Positions 46,847-58,800 of a stretch of DNA of 59,509 nucleotides are shown here, piece after piece. Every line of letters starts with the position of its first letter. Position 1 is the stretch's first letter. The translations under genes and the position numbers were made by a program. The notes under the pieces are model-generated. The model was given only the letters and a program-made list of their open reading frames with translations, was not told where the DNA came from and made no database searches. The stretch comes from an uncultured Akkermansia sp. (lineage in GTDB: Bacteria > Verrucomicrobiota > Verrucomicrobiia > Verrucomicrobiales > Akkermansiaceae). The stretch is from the NCBI GenBank assembly GCA_947589295.1, contig CANQBZ010000008.1, positions 1 through 59,509 on the forward strand, read 5' to 3'.

Positions 46847-49800
46847 ATGAAACTCCATTTACCCACTGGTTTACGCAAGGCATTGTTGGCTTGCCTTGCA
46901 GCCCTTGCCGGACGCCGCCGTGTGCCTCAAACAGTATGCACGAGCACGGCGGTCCTCGGCGTCTTTTTGCTGATGTGGTCGACTGCCGATGCTAACTCCG
47001 AGGACGAGCCCTCTGCCGACGTCTCCTCCATCGCTCTTGCCGAGAACGACGGCATCGCGACTATTTCCGGGGATGATTACGGAATTATGCTTGTCGACAA
47101 TGCGGAGATCACTCTGGATGGAGAAAGCTATACCATCTACGGCAACCAAGTCACGCCGGGAACTGGAGGCGGAGATCCAACGACCTTTGATGCCACGAAT
47201 ACACTGTCTTTCACACATAACGGAGGTGTAACGGCGACTTTTTCAGCGAGTCCGACTCTGGCCGGGATCAAGGTGGGAAGCGGCACCACGCTTACCGCAA
47301 CCGGTCTCACATCGTATGCTCATTCGATCAATGTTGAGAAGGGAGGAACACTCCGCTTTGGTGCGAAAAATGGAGATGGAGCTGCTGCGAGCACATCGTA
47401 CAACCTCACTCTCGGTAGTGGCTATGACATGACGGGCGCCGGTACGGTCGAGTTCTGGGGTGGACAGCTGACTCTTAACGGCGCAACCTACGGAACAGGC
47501 GAGGGGACACAGTTTACCGGAACGCTGGACATGCATGGCAAGCTGTACTTTAACGCCGTCACGAGTTACAACTTCGGCGGGACGATTAACATGAACGGTA
47601 ACGAATTGTCCGTTTACTCTAGCGGGAACGTCTACGCTGACTTTGTCGATTTAAATGCTTTCAAGGGGAAAGGGGGTGGACAGATTGTGATACACGGTAC
47701 GCTAACAGGCGAGACGCAACGTGAGCTGACATGCGGTCAAATGTCGGGAGCTGCCTGGACCACGGGACTGCATTTCAAAGGTGAGGTCACCGGATACCAT
47801 ACATTTAACGTAGACGGTGGAGTTAATCCAGGTGATGGTGATCCTGATAGCATTCAGTTCCAAAATAAGGTGCATCTATCCCAGAATGCTACATTCAACC
47901 CCGGAGCTAGCAGAGCGAAGATACACATTACTTCCACCGGGAGCATTGTCGGTGAGGGAGCCGATGTCGCCGGGGTGACAATCACAAAAACAGGCGCCGG
48001 TCAGTTGATAATTGAAGGTACGATCAGCGGTGTTTCAACGTTTGATGTGCAGGGCGGCACGCTCGATTTGGCGAAGGGGATAGACGCTTCCGGCGTGGTG
48101 ATTAAACTTAATGGTTCAGACGCTGGAATCAACACCTCAAATGGCGACGCCAACGCTCGTGTCACTATTGCAGGAATCACAGGACGTCAGGCGGCCAATA
48201 TACAAGGCACGTGGACGATTGACACGGCCGGGGAGACGTACGATTTCACCGGAACGGTAAAGCGAAATGAACAAGACGACAATCGTAAGCAGTGGGGCGT
48301 GAATCTGACCAAGAAAGGAACGGGAACGCAGAAGTTTGGCGCTGCGGAGTCTATATACAGCCTGATCGTGGAAGAGGGGACTGTTGAGATAGGTCGGTGG
48401 CACATAGAGGATGGAGAGGGATGGGCCAATAGTATTGTCATCGGCGGCATTGCGGCGGGTGAGGAGGATGCGTACAAAGAGGCCAAGTTGGTGCTCTCGG
48501 GAACTGGTGGGGCGAATAAAATTAAGGCCGCTAACGGTGCTCTGTCTCTCAGGGTGAACAAAGGCGGAACGCTGGAGTCCGGGAACGATCTGATCTTGGA
48601 CGGAGGAAACAATACTACGGTGACGGTGGGCGTTCATGGCGGCACGGTGGAAGTGACCGGTAAGTTAGGCATGGCCGATAAAGATACGGAAGCCGTACTC
48701 ACTATTGATAACGGCGGTAGTGTGACGGCCAGTTCTTTAGGTGGGCCGCTCAGCGGACATGCCGGTCGCCTGAAAGTGGGCGGAACTGACACATCCGGCA
48801 AGTTGACCGTGGGGACGAAAGCAGACCACTACGATGGCGATGCCTTTATGGCGAGATCATTGTATGTGCAAAACAGTACCGATGACTCTGGGGAGGGTTC
48901 CGTTGTGACCATTAACGGAAATGTCAATTTCTACAGTTTTGTGTCTGGTCAGGGAAACTATGCCATGATCATTGATGGCAAGAGTACGGTCACCATCGAT
49001 GGCACCTTGCACGGGCATAGTGATAATCTGCGGAGCGTGAAGCTGGACAACGGTGGTGAATTGAGCGTGAAGGGGGCCGTGACGTTCGGGAACAACTACG
49101 GTCTTGAGGTGCTCAATGGCTCGGCCACGCTGAAAGGAGGGGTAACGGCATCGTTCATCACGATGTCTCAGGGAAACCTGACGCTGGGTGGTGTGGTAAA
49201 CGTGAGTGGGAACTTTTCTGCGAGCCATGGCACAGTGAAGGCGTTGGACGGCATGACCGTTACGCGCGGACAAACCTGGAGTTTTGGGGAGGGCGGCGTG
49301 CTGGAGGTCGGGGACGATGCGACACTGGCTCTGTCGGAAGGAGCGGGGGAATGGACAGTGGATATCCAAGTGACTGGCGGCCCGGACAACAGGCAGGGTG
49401 GAAAATTGAAGCTGACGCAAGAGGGACTGACCGCGCTCTCGAAGTTGAGTGGGTTGAGACTCACCCTCACCGGTTTGGAGGAACAAGAGGGAGCTTGGAC
49501 GTACCAGTTGTTTGATGTATCTGCCATGTCAGACGTGGGTGAGGATAAGGGGAGCATGCTCACTCGATTCGTGAGGGAGGTGTTGCAAGGCTACTCTGCT
49601 CGCGGGCTTAGCGTGAACGACACAGGTTTGCTCTCGTATACGGAAATTCAAGCAGCAAATCTTAGCTGGAACGAGAGCGTGTCAGAATGGCAGAATGAAG
49701 GAAATGCTTTGTGGACAACAGAAAGTTCCGGAACTGACAAGTTTTACAACGGCGACAGTGTCACCTTCACCAGTACTGATGACGTGACGCACACTGTGAC

Positions 49801-52800
49801 GATTGGCGGAGAGGTGCATCCGGAGAACATGAAGGTGACAGACGGCGAGTGGTCATTTTCTGGCGGTGAAGGAGCTTCGGTTCGTGCCACCGGTACGTTG
49901 ACGGTGGCGCAGGGTGCAACAGCCGCTTTCAGCGGTTTGGATTCTTTCGAGGTGGCGAGCGCTAACATTTCCGGCAGCTTGGAGCTGAACTTTACGGGAA
50001 CAAAGAGCCTCGGCATAGCGACTGTTGATGGCGCCCTCACCATCACGGATGGCACGGCGAGCAATTGGATCGGCACCACACTCTCCGGGGACGGCGCCGT
50101 GGTGCTGGATGCGAGTGGTATGGACGATCCTACCGTGACTGTCAATAATAACAAAAATCTCTTTGCTGCCCTCTTCGCTGCGGGCATTGCCACCGTGCAG
50201 CGAGACGAGACCCACCCGGGCATCGGTCGGTTTGAAATAGCGAATGGCACGACGCTAAATCTGAATCACAACGGCATCGGCAAAGGACTGAGCCTCATTC
50301 GAACGCTCACCGTGAAGGAAGGTGCAACTCTGCAATTGAGCGCCAACGTGTTTGATAACTCTTCAGGACAAGGCAACTACTCAAAAGTTGGCACCATCGA
50401 ACTGGCAGGCAGCGGAGCGACAGACGGTCAAGGTGCGCTGACAAGCGGCACGACAGCGGTATGGATAAAATGGAACGTGAGTCTGACGGGCGACGCGACT
50501 CTCTACACCGAAGTCACGGGACGTAACTACTTTTCTTTCGATGGAGGTGCGGGCAACGGCAACACGCCGGTGAAACTATCGCTCAATGGGAAAACACTGA
50601 CCTTTGCCACCGGGACGAATCGCGGGCAGTTCCGATTTACCGCTGGGTATGGACTGGCAGACGGAGAGGCGGGTACCGGCATTTTCCTTCTGAACAAGGG
50701 AGCCGATCTGCAAATGGATACGAACGTCGGCGGCGAGTTTGCCAACGTGGGAGTGCAGATGCAAAAGAATAGCAAGCTCCAAGTGAGTCAAAACGCCACC
50801 TTCCATTATTTGGAGGATGCGGAGAACTTAGGGGACAGCGAAACAGCTGCCCAAGTCACGGGTGGTAGTACGCTCACCCTGAACTACGGTACGGAGGAGA
50901 CGGATCATACCGATGGTCGAACGTTCTCCGGGGCGATTAACATGGGCAGCGGCACCCTCGTTAAGCAGGGTGCGGGCACGCAAACTGTGGGCTCAGTGAC
51001 CAATTTGGGTACGCTGCAAGTGGACGGCGGTAAGATCAAAGTGACAAACGATTACACCGGAGCGAAGGTGACGATTGGTGAAAGCGGGTCTTTGGAAGTT
51101 GGCGGGAACATGACCATAAGCAACGGAAACAACATTTCAACGTTCCGCAATACAACAGTGAACGGCACGGTGACCGTGAACAACGTGGCCACGTTGAATC
51201 TGTACGACGGGGTAAACTTTGCCAAGCTCGTGAGAATCGGATCAGCAAACGGGGATGCAACAACAGCGCTCACGTGGTATTCTTCCAACGATCCGAGTAC
51301 TGCACTTATCACCATTGACACCGATAATGGAGACACCGGTAATGTCACGTTGTTTGGGCTGACGACAAGCGGTACGGCAATGACCGTCGTGGCCGGGAGG
51401 GCCCATCTCCTCACGATGGGGGACGGCGCGACGCTGACTATCAATGAGGATGACCAATGGAGTTCGCGGCCGGAGACAACAGGATTCACGAATGGTGTGC
51501 TTGAGCTGGGAGGCCTGTCCGGTGGGAGCGCTTCATCCATCACTGGTACCGGCACGTTAAAACTCACGGCGGCATCGGGGAGTTTTGGCGGGAGTATTGG
51601 GACGAATTTTGAGTATGCGGGGGGTGATGCATTCTCCCTCACAGGGGTATTCTCCGGCAGTAGCTTGAAGGTTTCGCAGGGAAAATTGAAACTGGAAAGC
51701 ACTGCATCTTGCACCGGAGGCGCTGCCACGGCAACAGTGACTGGCGGTCGTTTGGACTTTAATGGCTGCACCTATAATGTGGCGGTTCATCTGGATGCTG
51801 CGAACAGTGACACCGAGTTGATGCACTGGAGTGGCAATGCAACAATCAAGGCCCTGTATGGGAAGGGGAAGGTAACCGTGGAACAAGGTTCCAATACTCT
51901 GACCATATCGGGCACGGCCACGGAAGACCAAGTGTTTGAGGGGAATGTGTGTCTGCAAGGCCATGGGACGGTTAATTTGACGGGTACCATGTACTTGGGG
52001 AACGGAGCCAATTTTGGCAACACGGTGAAAGTGACCGGGACGCTGGCAATGCAGGATTCGGAGGGAAGTCCCATATCGGCAACAGTGGGAACGCTGCACG
52101 TGGGGGCGGCAGGTCAGGTTCAGCTTGGGACAGACGCCACTTTGAAGGTGAACGCTCTAGATGGGGTAGATGGGGCTTACGGCAGCATTAGCGGCGATGG
52201 GACGCTGGAGATAACATCGGGCGGGAGTACGGGGTTCACGATTCAGGATGAGGAGCTGACGCTGGTGAAGAGCGGAGCGGAAAAACAGACCTTTACTAGT
52301 GGTCTGAAGCTGCAAACCGTGGAGGTGAGCGCTGGTGAGCTGGAGGTGGCGGGGGATTTGAACCTGCTGGAGAAGACGGGAAATGCTTTGAACACCATTA
52401 GCGTGGTGGGAGGAACACTGACCGTGACGGGCTCGCTCTACGGGGTGGACGGCGCTGAGCATAGCGACCAGTATTACAACCATGCCCACGCCGGCAAGCT
52501 TGTGGTAGGGGACAATGGCACGGTGACAATCGGGACGCAGCAGGCTCTTTCATCTGCAACGGGGGCTGACAAAAGACCCCTTCTGCAGGTGTACAGCCTC
52601 GACATGAGCAACACCAGCGCGGTCACGGTGTACGGCAATCTCTCGCTGGGTTATGACGGAACAGCGCCGGATGAGGCCGTTACTTCCACCATTGCGGGGG
52701 GTACGCTGGATGTGAAAGGCGACATGGTGAACCAGGAGACGTTGAAGGTGACGGGCGGAACCGTGGCCATAGGCGGGCGGTACAGTGGGGACGCGACAAG

Positions 52801-55800
52801 CCACAATGGCGGTGGAAGCGTCATCATGACCGGCGGCAGCATGACAGTGGGCGGAGCGATGAACGTGCATGATGACCCGGACGGTGGGGTAGAGGCTGTG
52901 ATCAGCATCACGGGCGGGGCAAGCCTCACGGCCAAGGGGGGGCTGTATGGAAATGAATCGGGCACAGAAGCGAATTCCCAATACTTCAGCAAGGGACATG
53001 CCGGAGCGTTGACCGTGGGAGATGCTACGACAACCGGTACGCTGACCGTAGGTGATGAAACGACGCACAGCAACGTGCTCTTGCAGGTGCGGAGCATTGC
53101 GCTGACAGGGAGCGGGAGTAGCATCACCGTGAACGGTGATGTATCCTTCGGGTGGCAGGAAGGTACGAGTTCTTCGGTGAATGGCGGTACACTCACCGCG
53201 ACTGGGAAGATGGTGAATGAACAGGCCTTCACCGTGAGCGAGGGCGGCACGGTGGAGGTGGGCGGCAGCTACAGCGGCAGCGGGGCTGAGGGTTCGGATG
53301 AGGTAGGTGGCGCCATCACGTTGGAGACCGGTGGGCAGATGACCGTGAAGGGCGGGATGAACGCTAGCAGCGTCACGGTGGGTGGCAAGAAGGATGAGCA
53401 GTCCAGCACCTTGACCCTGGGCGAGACAGGGGAGATTGAGAACACCATCGGCACGTTGACCGTGAATACGGACGGCGTTGTCAGTCTCCAGGACACTGCG
53501 AGCCTGACTGTGACGGAGCTCAGCGGTAATGGCGGCAGCATTGAAGGCGGCACCCTGAAGCTGACCGATGCGGATGGCAGCTTTAGCGGGAGCATCAGCT
53601 CGGACCTGACGTATGCGGGCAGTGGAACATTTGAGCTCACCACGGCATACGCGGGTAGCGCGCTCACGGTAGAGAGCGGAAATCTGACGTTGAGCGCCGG
53701 GAATACAGAAGCTATGACCTTGGGTGGAACGGGAACGCTGACACTCGGGACGGGGACGCTGCACCTGACGGCGACGACGCATAGCATAGGCACGCTGGCG
53801 GTGGGTGATAATAGCACAGTGGAGCTCGCGTTGGACGAATCCCCCAGCAGCCTCACCGCCGCTCTTTCGGGAACGGGCACGTTGCACGTCACGACCTCCG
53901 GAGGAGCCGACAGCGCGACTGCCACCCTGAACGTGTCCGGCACGGAAGGTAGCAATGTCGTTGTGGATTTGGGGGGAAAGACCACGATATCGGGTACGGC
54001 AACGTTGAAGAGCGTGACCGGCAGCGGCAGTATTTCGGGCACCCTCACCCTGAGCGGCACGCAGACAGCTTCCGCGGAACAGGCCTTCACGGGTACGGTT
54101 GGGGGTACCGTGACGGTGAGTGGCGGGTACTGGACGCTGGGCAATGGTGCGCATATCGCGGGCACTGTAAGTGTGGGTTCCGGGGCTACCCTGGCTCTCC
54201 AGAAAGGCGGTACGGTGACCTTGAACCATGCGTTAGTGTTGAACGGTGGCTCGTTGGGCGTAGTTGGAACGGGTAACAACGCTTCGTTGAATATCGATCT
54301 CGCTTCGGACACTTCCGGGGCGATCCAACTGAGTAGCGCGGTAGATCGCAATATCTTCGAAGGGATTACTTTGACGCTCACGGGCGCTGCAGCAAATGGA
54401 CTGGATACTCTGGATGACAACTCCCGGGCAGGTTGGAGTTACCAGCTCTTCGGTGACCTGCGCGATCTCGGTTGGGGTACCTCCTACTCACTGGAGCAAT
54501 TTAAGAGCGACGTGGTGCTAGCCCTCGGCAACACCTTCGTGGAGCATGAGGGATGGTACTTCCAACTGAATGACGATGGGCGGCTCACCATTGCACTTTC
54601 CTCCGAACTCACATGGAATCAGAATGCTACCGACGACAACGTGTGGTCCACGAGCGCCGCGAACTGGGGAGATTCCTCCACCACAGCCTGGAAGCAAAAC
54701 GACGTCGCGGTGTTTGATTCGTCGGGCGAGAAGATCACGCTCGGGGAGGCCATCACCGCCGCTGCCGTAAAGATTCAGCAGGGCTCATGGACCTTCTCTG
54801 CGGGCGAGGCGAGCGGATCGCTGGAGGTGACCGGCAATCTGACCGTAGAGGATGGAGCCTTCCTGACCGTAGGCGCCGACACGCCCATCACGGTGGATGG
54901 TGACATCGCCTTGAACGCAACCGGCACGTTGAAACTGGCATCGGATATCACCTTCGGCGGCAGCGTCACCGGTTCATCGCAGATTACGAAGGCTGAGAAT
55001 ACGGAGGGCACGGTCTACGTCCTCTGGTCGCCGAGCGCCAGCTCCGCCGATCCCATAACGTGGGCGAACTATACCGATAAGTACGGCAGCGCCTTGGGAA
55101 CTGGCGTCGGCTACGGTGTCCATCTCAGCGACGGTAATCTCACCATCTCTGACGCCGCCACCTTCGATCACGATTGGAAAGTCTCGGGCTCCGGAACCTT
55201 GACCTTTAATGCAGGAGTCACCGGCTCGGGGCACACCATCACCGTGAAGGACGCCGGCATGGTGGTGAATGGGAACCTCACTGGTGATGCATCGACCATC
55301 ATCACCGTGGATGGAGGTTTCCTGACCCAAAGATCGGGAACCCTGGGGACGGCGTGGAACAAGAATATTGACATGCTCTCTGAATCGGTCACGATGCAGG
55401 TGATTCTGGTGAATGAGGCTGTGCTGGACATTCAAGAAGGGAATAACGCCATTGCTCAGCTGGCAGGCAACAATAGCGAGGGGGACAATGGTGCAACGCT
55501 GAAGATAGCGAACCTTAAATCTCTGAATGTGGGGGAAGCATCGGGGTTCTTGGAAACGATCGAGCTAGGTGGTGTTTTCCGCCTGTATGGAGGAACATTG
55601 AATGTGGGGTCGGTGACCAACAACGGAGCCTTGGAGCTGCACAATGCGCAGATGACTGTCGGAGAGTTCACGGCAGGGTGGATTGAGGCGTTGGACGGAA
55701 CATCGGTCCTCACCGTAACCGGAGCAATGACTCTGACAACGGCTGTTTCCAAAATGTCGGGCGGAACAATCTTCGTGGAAGGCAATTTGACGGCTACTGG

Positions 55801-58800
55801 GTTCAATATGACCGGCGGTACGCTGACGCTTCAAAATGCAGAGGGAGAATTGGCTGACAGCATCACGACTCTGACTTTGGGAAATGCCGCCGGGGTTTCG
55901 ATAGGAAGCAATCGCACCTTGACGGTGACCACGTTAGGTGGAGGCGGCAATATCACTGGCGACGGCATGCTGAAAGTAAAGAACACGAGCGGGAGTTTTG
56001 CCGGAACTGTCAGCTCGAACCTGACGTACGAGGGCGGTACGGGCGGCTCATGGACCTTGTCCACTTTCAGCGGAGCGAATTTGACGCTCACTTCCGGTAC
56101 GCTCACCATTGGATCGACTGGAGCTGTCGGCATGAAAGCCACCAGGACAACGGCCTTGAACAGCGGCGCGTTGACTGTGTATGTTGGAGACGAGACAGCC
56201 CAGCTCGGCAAGTTGGAGATGCACGAGTCAACGACTCTGACCTTGAACGGTACCGGGAAAGCCGAGGTGAAAGGGATTAATGGTACGGGAGGTTTGCTGA
56301 AGAACCAAACGAACAACGGTGACGGTGCCTTGAACCCGGTCTTGGTCATTAGCACGGAAAGCGCCGATGACAGCTTCCACTTCACCGGGGACTTGAGCAC
56401 GAGCACGCAGAAACTCAGGTTTGAAAAGCAGGGAGCGGGTTCTCAAACGTTGACCGGCACGGGGAGTGTGGACATCGGCTCGATCACGGTAACCGGAGGC
56501 ACGCTCACGCTGAACACAAATGCGTCTAACACCGCATACGCTGGCAAAGGCGGGGGCGTTGTTGTGGGAAGTCAGGATGCGCGAGATGAGGTCTCTGATG
56601 TTCACTTGGTCATTGATGGGAACATCAATTCGTTCCATGTCCAACAGGGGTTAACGGTCTGGGGAAACGGCGAGTTGACCGTAAAACACGACTTGGTGAC
56701 GGATGGTAGCGCCAATGTGAACTTTGACATCAACGGTGGACGTGTGACGGTGGAAGGAAACTTGGGTTCGAACGGAAATATCAGATTCGCTCCCACGGTC
56801 AGCAACGGTGGCTCACTGACGGTGAATGGAGCCATGTCTGTCAATCAATTGGTTACTCTGCAAGGTGCAGGGAGTTCAATTCAGATCGGTGGCAATGCCT
56901 CACTGTCGGGTGGTCTCTCCATGACAGACGGAAGCTTTACGGTGGAGGGTAATCTGGGAGTCACCTCCGCAGCAGGGCTGATCATGAATGGAGGGAGTAT
57001 CACGGTGGAGCATGGATACTTGGGAGTGCAAGATGGAGCAGCGTTTAGCATTGCGGGCGGCGGTAGCGTGACGGCCCAAAAGCTCAGAACGAGTGATAAC
57101 GGAGGTCATGTTGGGAACATTACGGTAGGCGACGGGACAACGACCGGTACACTCACCGTGGGCACTCTCGCTAACGACTACTCCACGGCGGGGGAGGCCT
57201 TGATGGCATGCTCATTGTACGTGCACTGTCAATCAGCGGAGGAAGCGGGAGATGAGGCTGGCTCTCAGGTGACGGTGCATGGGAATGCTAACCTGTATAA
57301 GCAAGTTTCCGGGCACGACGGTTACTCTCTTGTTATTGATGGCAAGGGAAGCGTGACAATCGAGGGATACCTGCACGGAAATCCCGGTGCAAACACAAAT
57401 AACGGCAAGATCTACGGCATCAAGCTTGACAACGGCGGGGAGCTGACGGTCAACGGAGATGTGCAGAGCAGCGGTGCGATCACGATTAACAACGGCACGG
57501 CCACGCTGAAGGGCGGGCTGGAGGCGGGTTCCGTGACTCTGACCCAGGGAAGCCTGACGCTGGGCGGAGAGGTGAATGTGAGCGGAGAGTTCACAGTGAG
57601 CGGAGGCACGCTGAAACTCGGTGGCGTAACGGATCATGCCTTCTCGTTCACGAATGCGGGGCTTAAGATTCAGCTCACGGGAGGCACCTTGGATTTGAGT
57701 GCGGCAAGCTCGAGTGACCTGGCAAATATCGATCTGGGGAGACTCTTCTCTGTGACGGCCTCCGGCTACTACACCAGTGCGGGACATACCCTGCTGAACT
57801 TCGATGTGGATCAGTTGGCAGACCTTACAGGCAGGCTGGACCTGACCAGTTGGGATGGTGCAACGGGCTTGCAGCTGGTGAGCAGCGATCTTGCCGAGCT
57901 GTTGCTGGCGGAGGCGCAGGACGGCCAGTCTCTCTGGGAGCAGTTTGCCGAGGAGCATCTCGACTCGAGCTTCCTGAGTGGCAACCAGCATTATGAACTG
58001 GATGAGTCCGGTGTGCTGTCGATTGCGGGGGAGGCCGCACAGCTCACGTGGGGCCAGAGGAGAAATGACAGCGTTTGGTCGAATGGGGGAGCGTTCGGCG
58101 CAGGCGAGGGCGATGTGTTCACCAACCACAGCGATGTGCTGTTTGACGGAAGCGTGTCGGGCGTGGACAAGAGCGTGACGATTGGCGAAGAGGGCGTAAC
58201 GGCTGGCAAGATGGTGGTAAAAGGCGGGACAGGGTGGACCTTCTCCGGAGGGGACTTGACCGTCACAGGTTCTCTGACGATCGGAGCCAGCAATGCCGGC
58301 ACGGATGTCACCTTCTCCGGCACGGGGGCTCTTGCGGTTGACAGTGGTGTGACGGTGAAGGGACAGTCGAGCATGACGCTTGATAAGACCGGAAATGTGA
58401 ATTTAGGGAACGTGACCGTGGAAGCCGGAGGCGAGTTTGTCACGGCGAATCATGATACTTTCTGCCATTATACGACCGGCTGGGGCGTTGTGTCCGGGGC
58501 GGGAAGCATCGTGTTGAAGGATTTGGGAGGCTCCTTCACAACAACCGGAGCCTATACAGCCGGGAGCGGAGAGGGAGATGCCACGAAAGGACTCTACGGC
58601 ATGCTCAGTGGCAGCACGGGGATCGGCAGCATTGTTCTGCGCGGCAACAGCGTCATGGCTACGGGCAGTAATGATGCGGATTCCGTGTTTGGCAAGGTGA
58701 CGGATTCCGTGGTGGTGGAAGATGGTGCGAGCTTGTGGTTATACTCGGCAGATAACCCACTCGGCGATCGCGAAAAGGACGAGCATACTCGCACACTCTA

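Noticed and set aside
52550..54420. Long antisense frames (559 and 383 codons) on the minus strand
   Set aside because: They lie fully inside the giant plus-strand frame. Their Pro/Ser/Val/Ala-rich translations mirror the GGTLTV repeats and have no domains or start signals.
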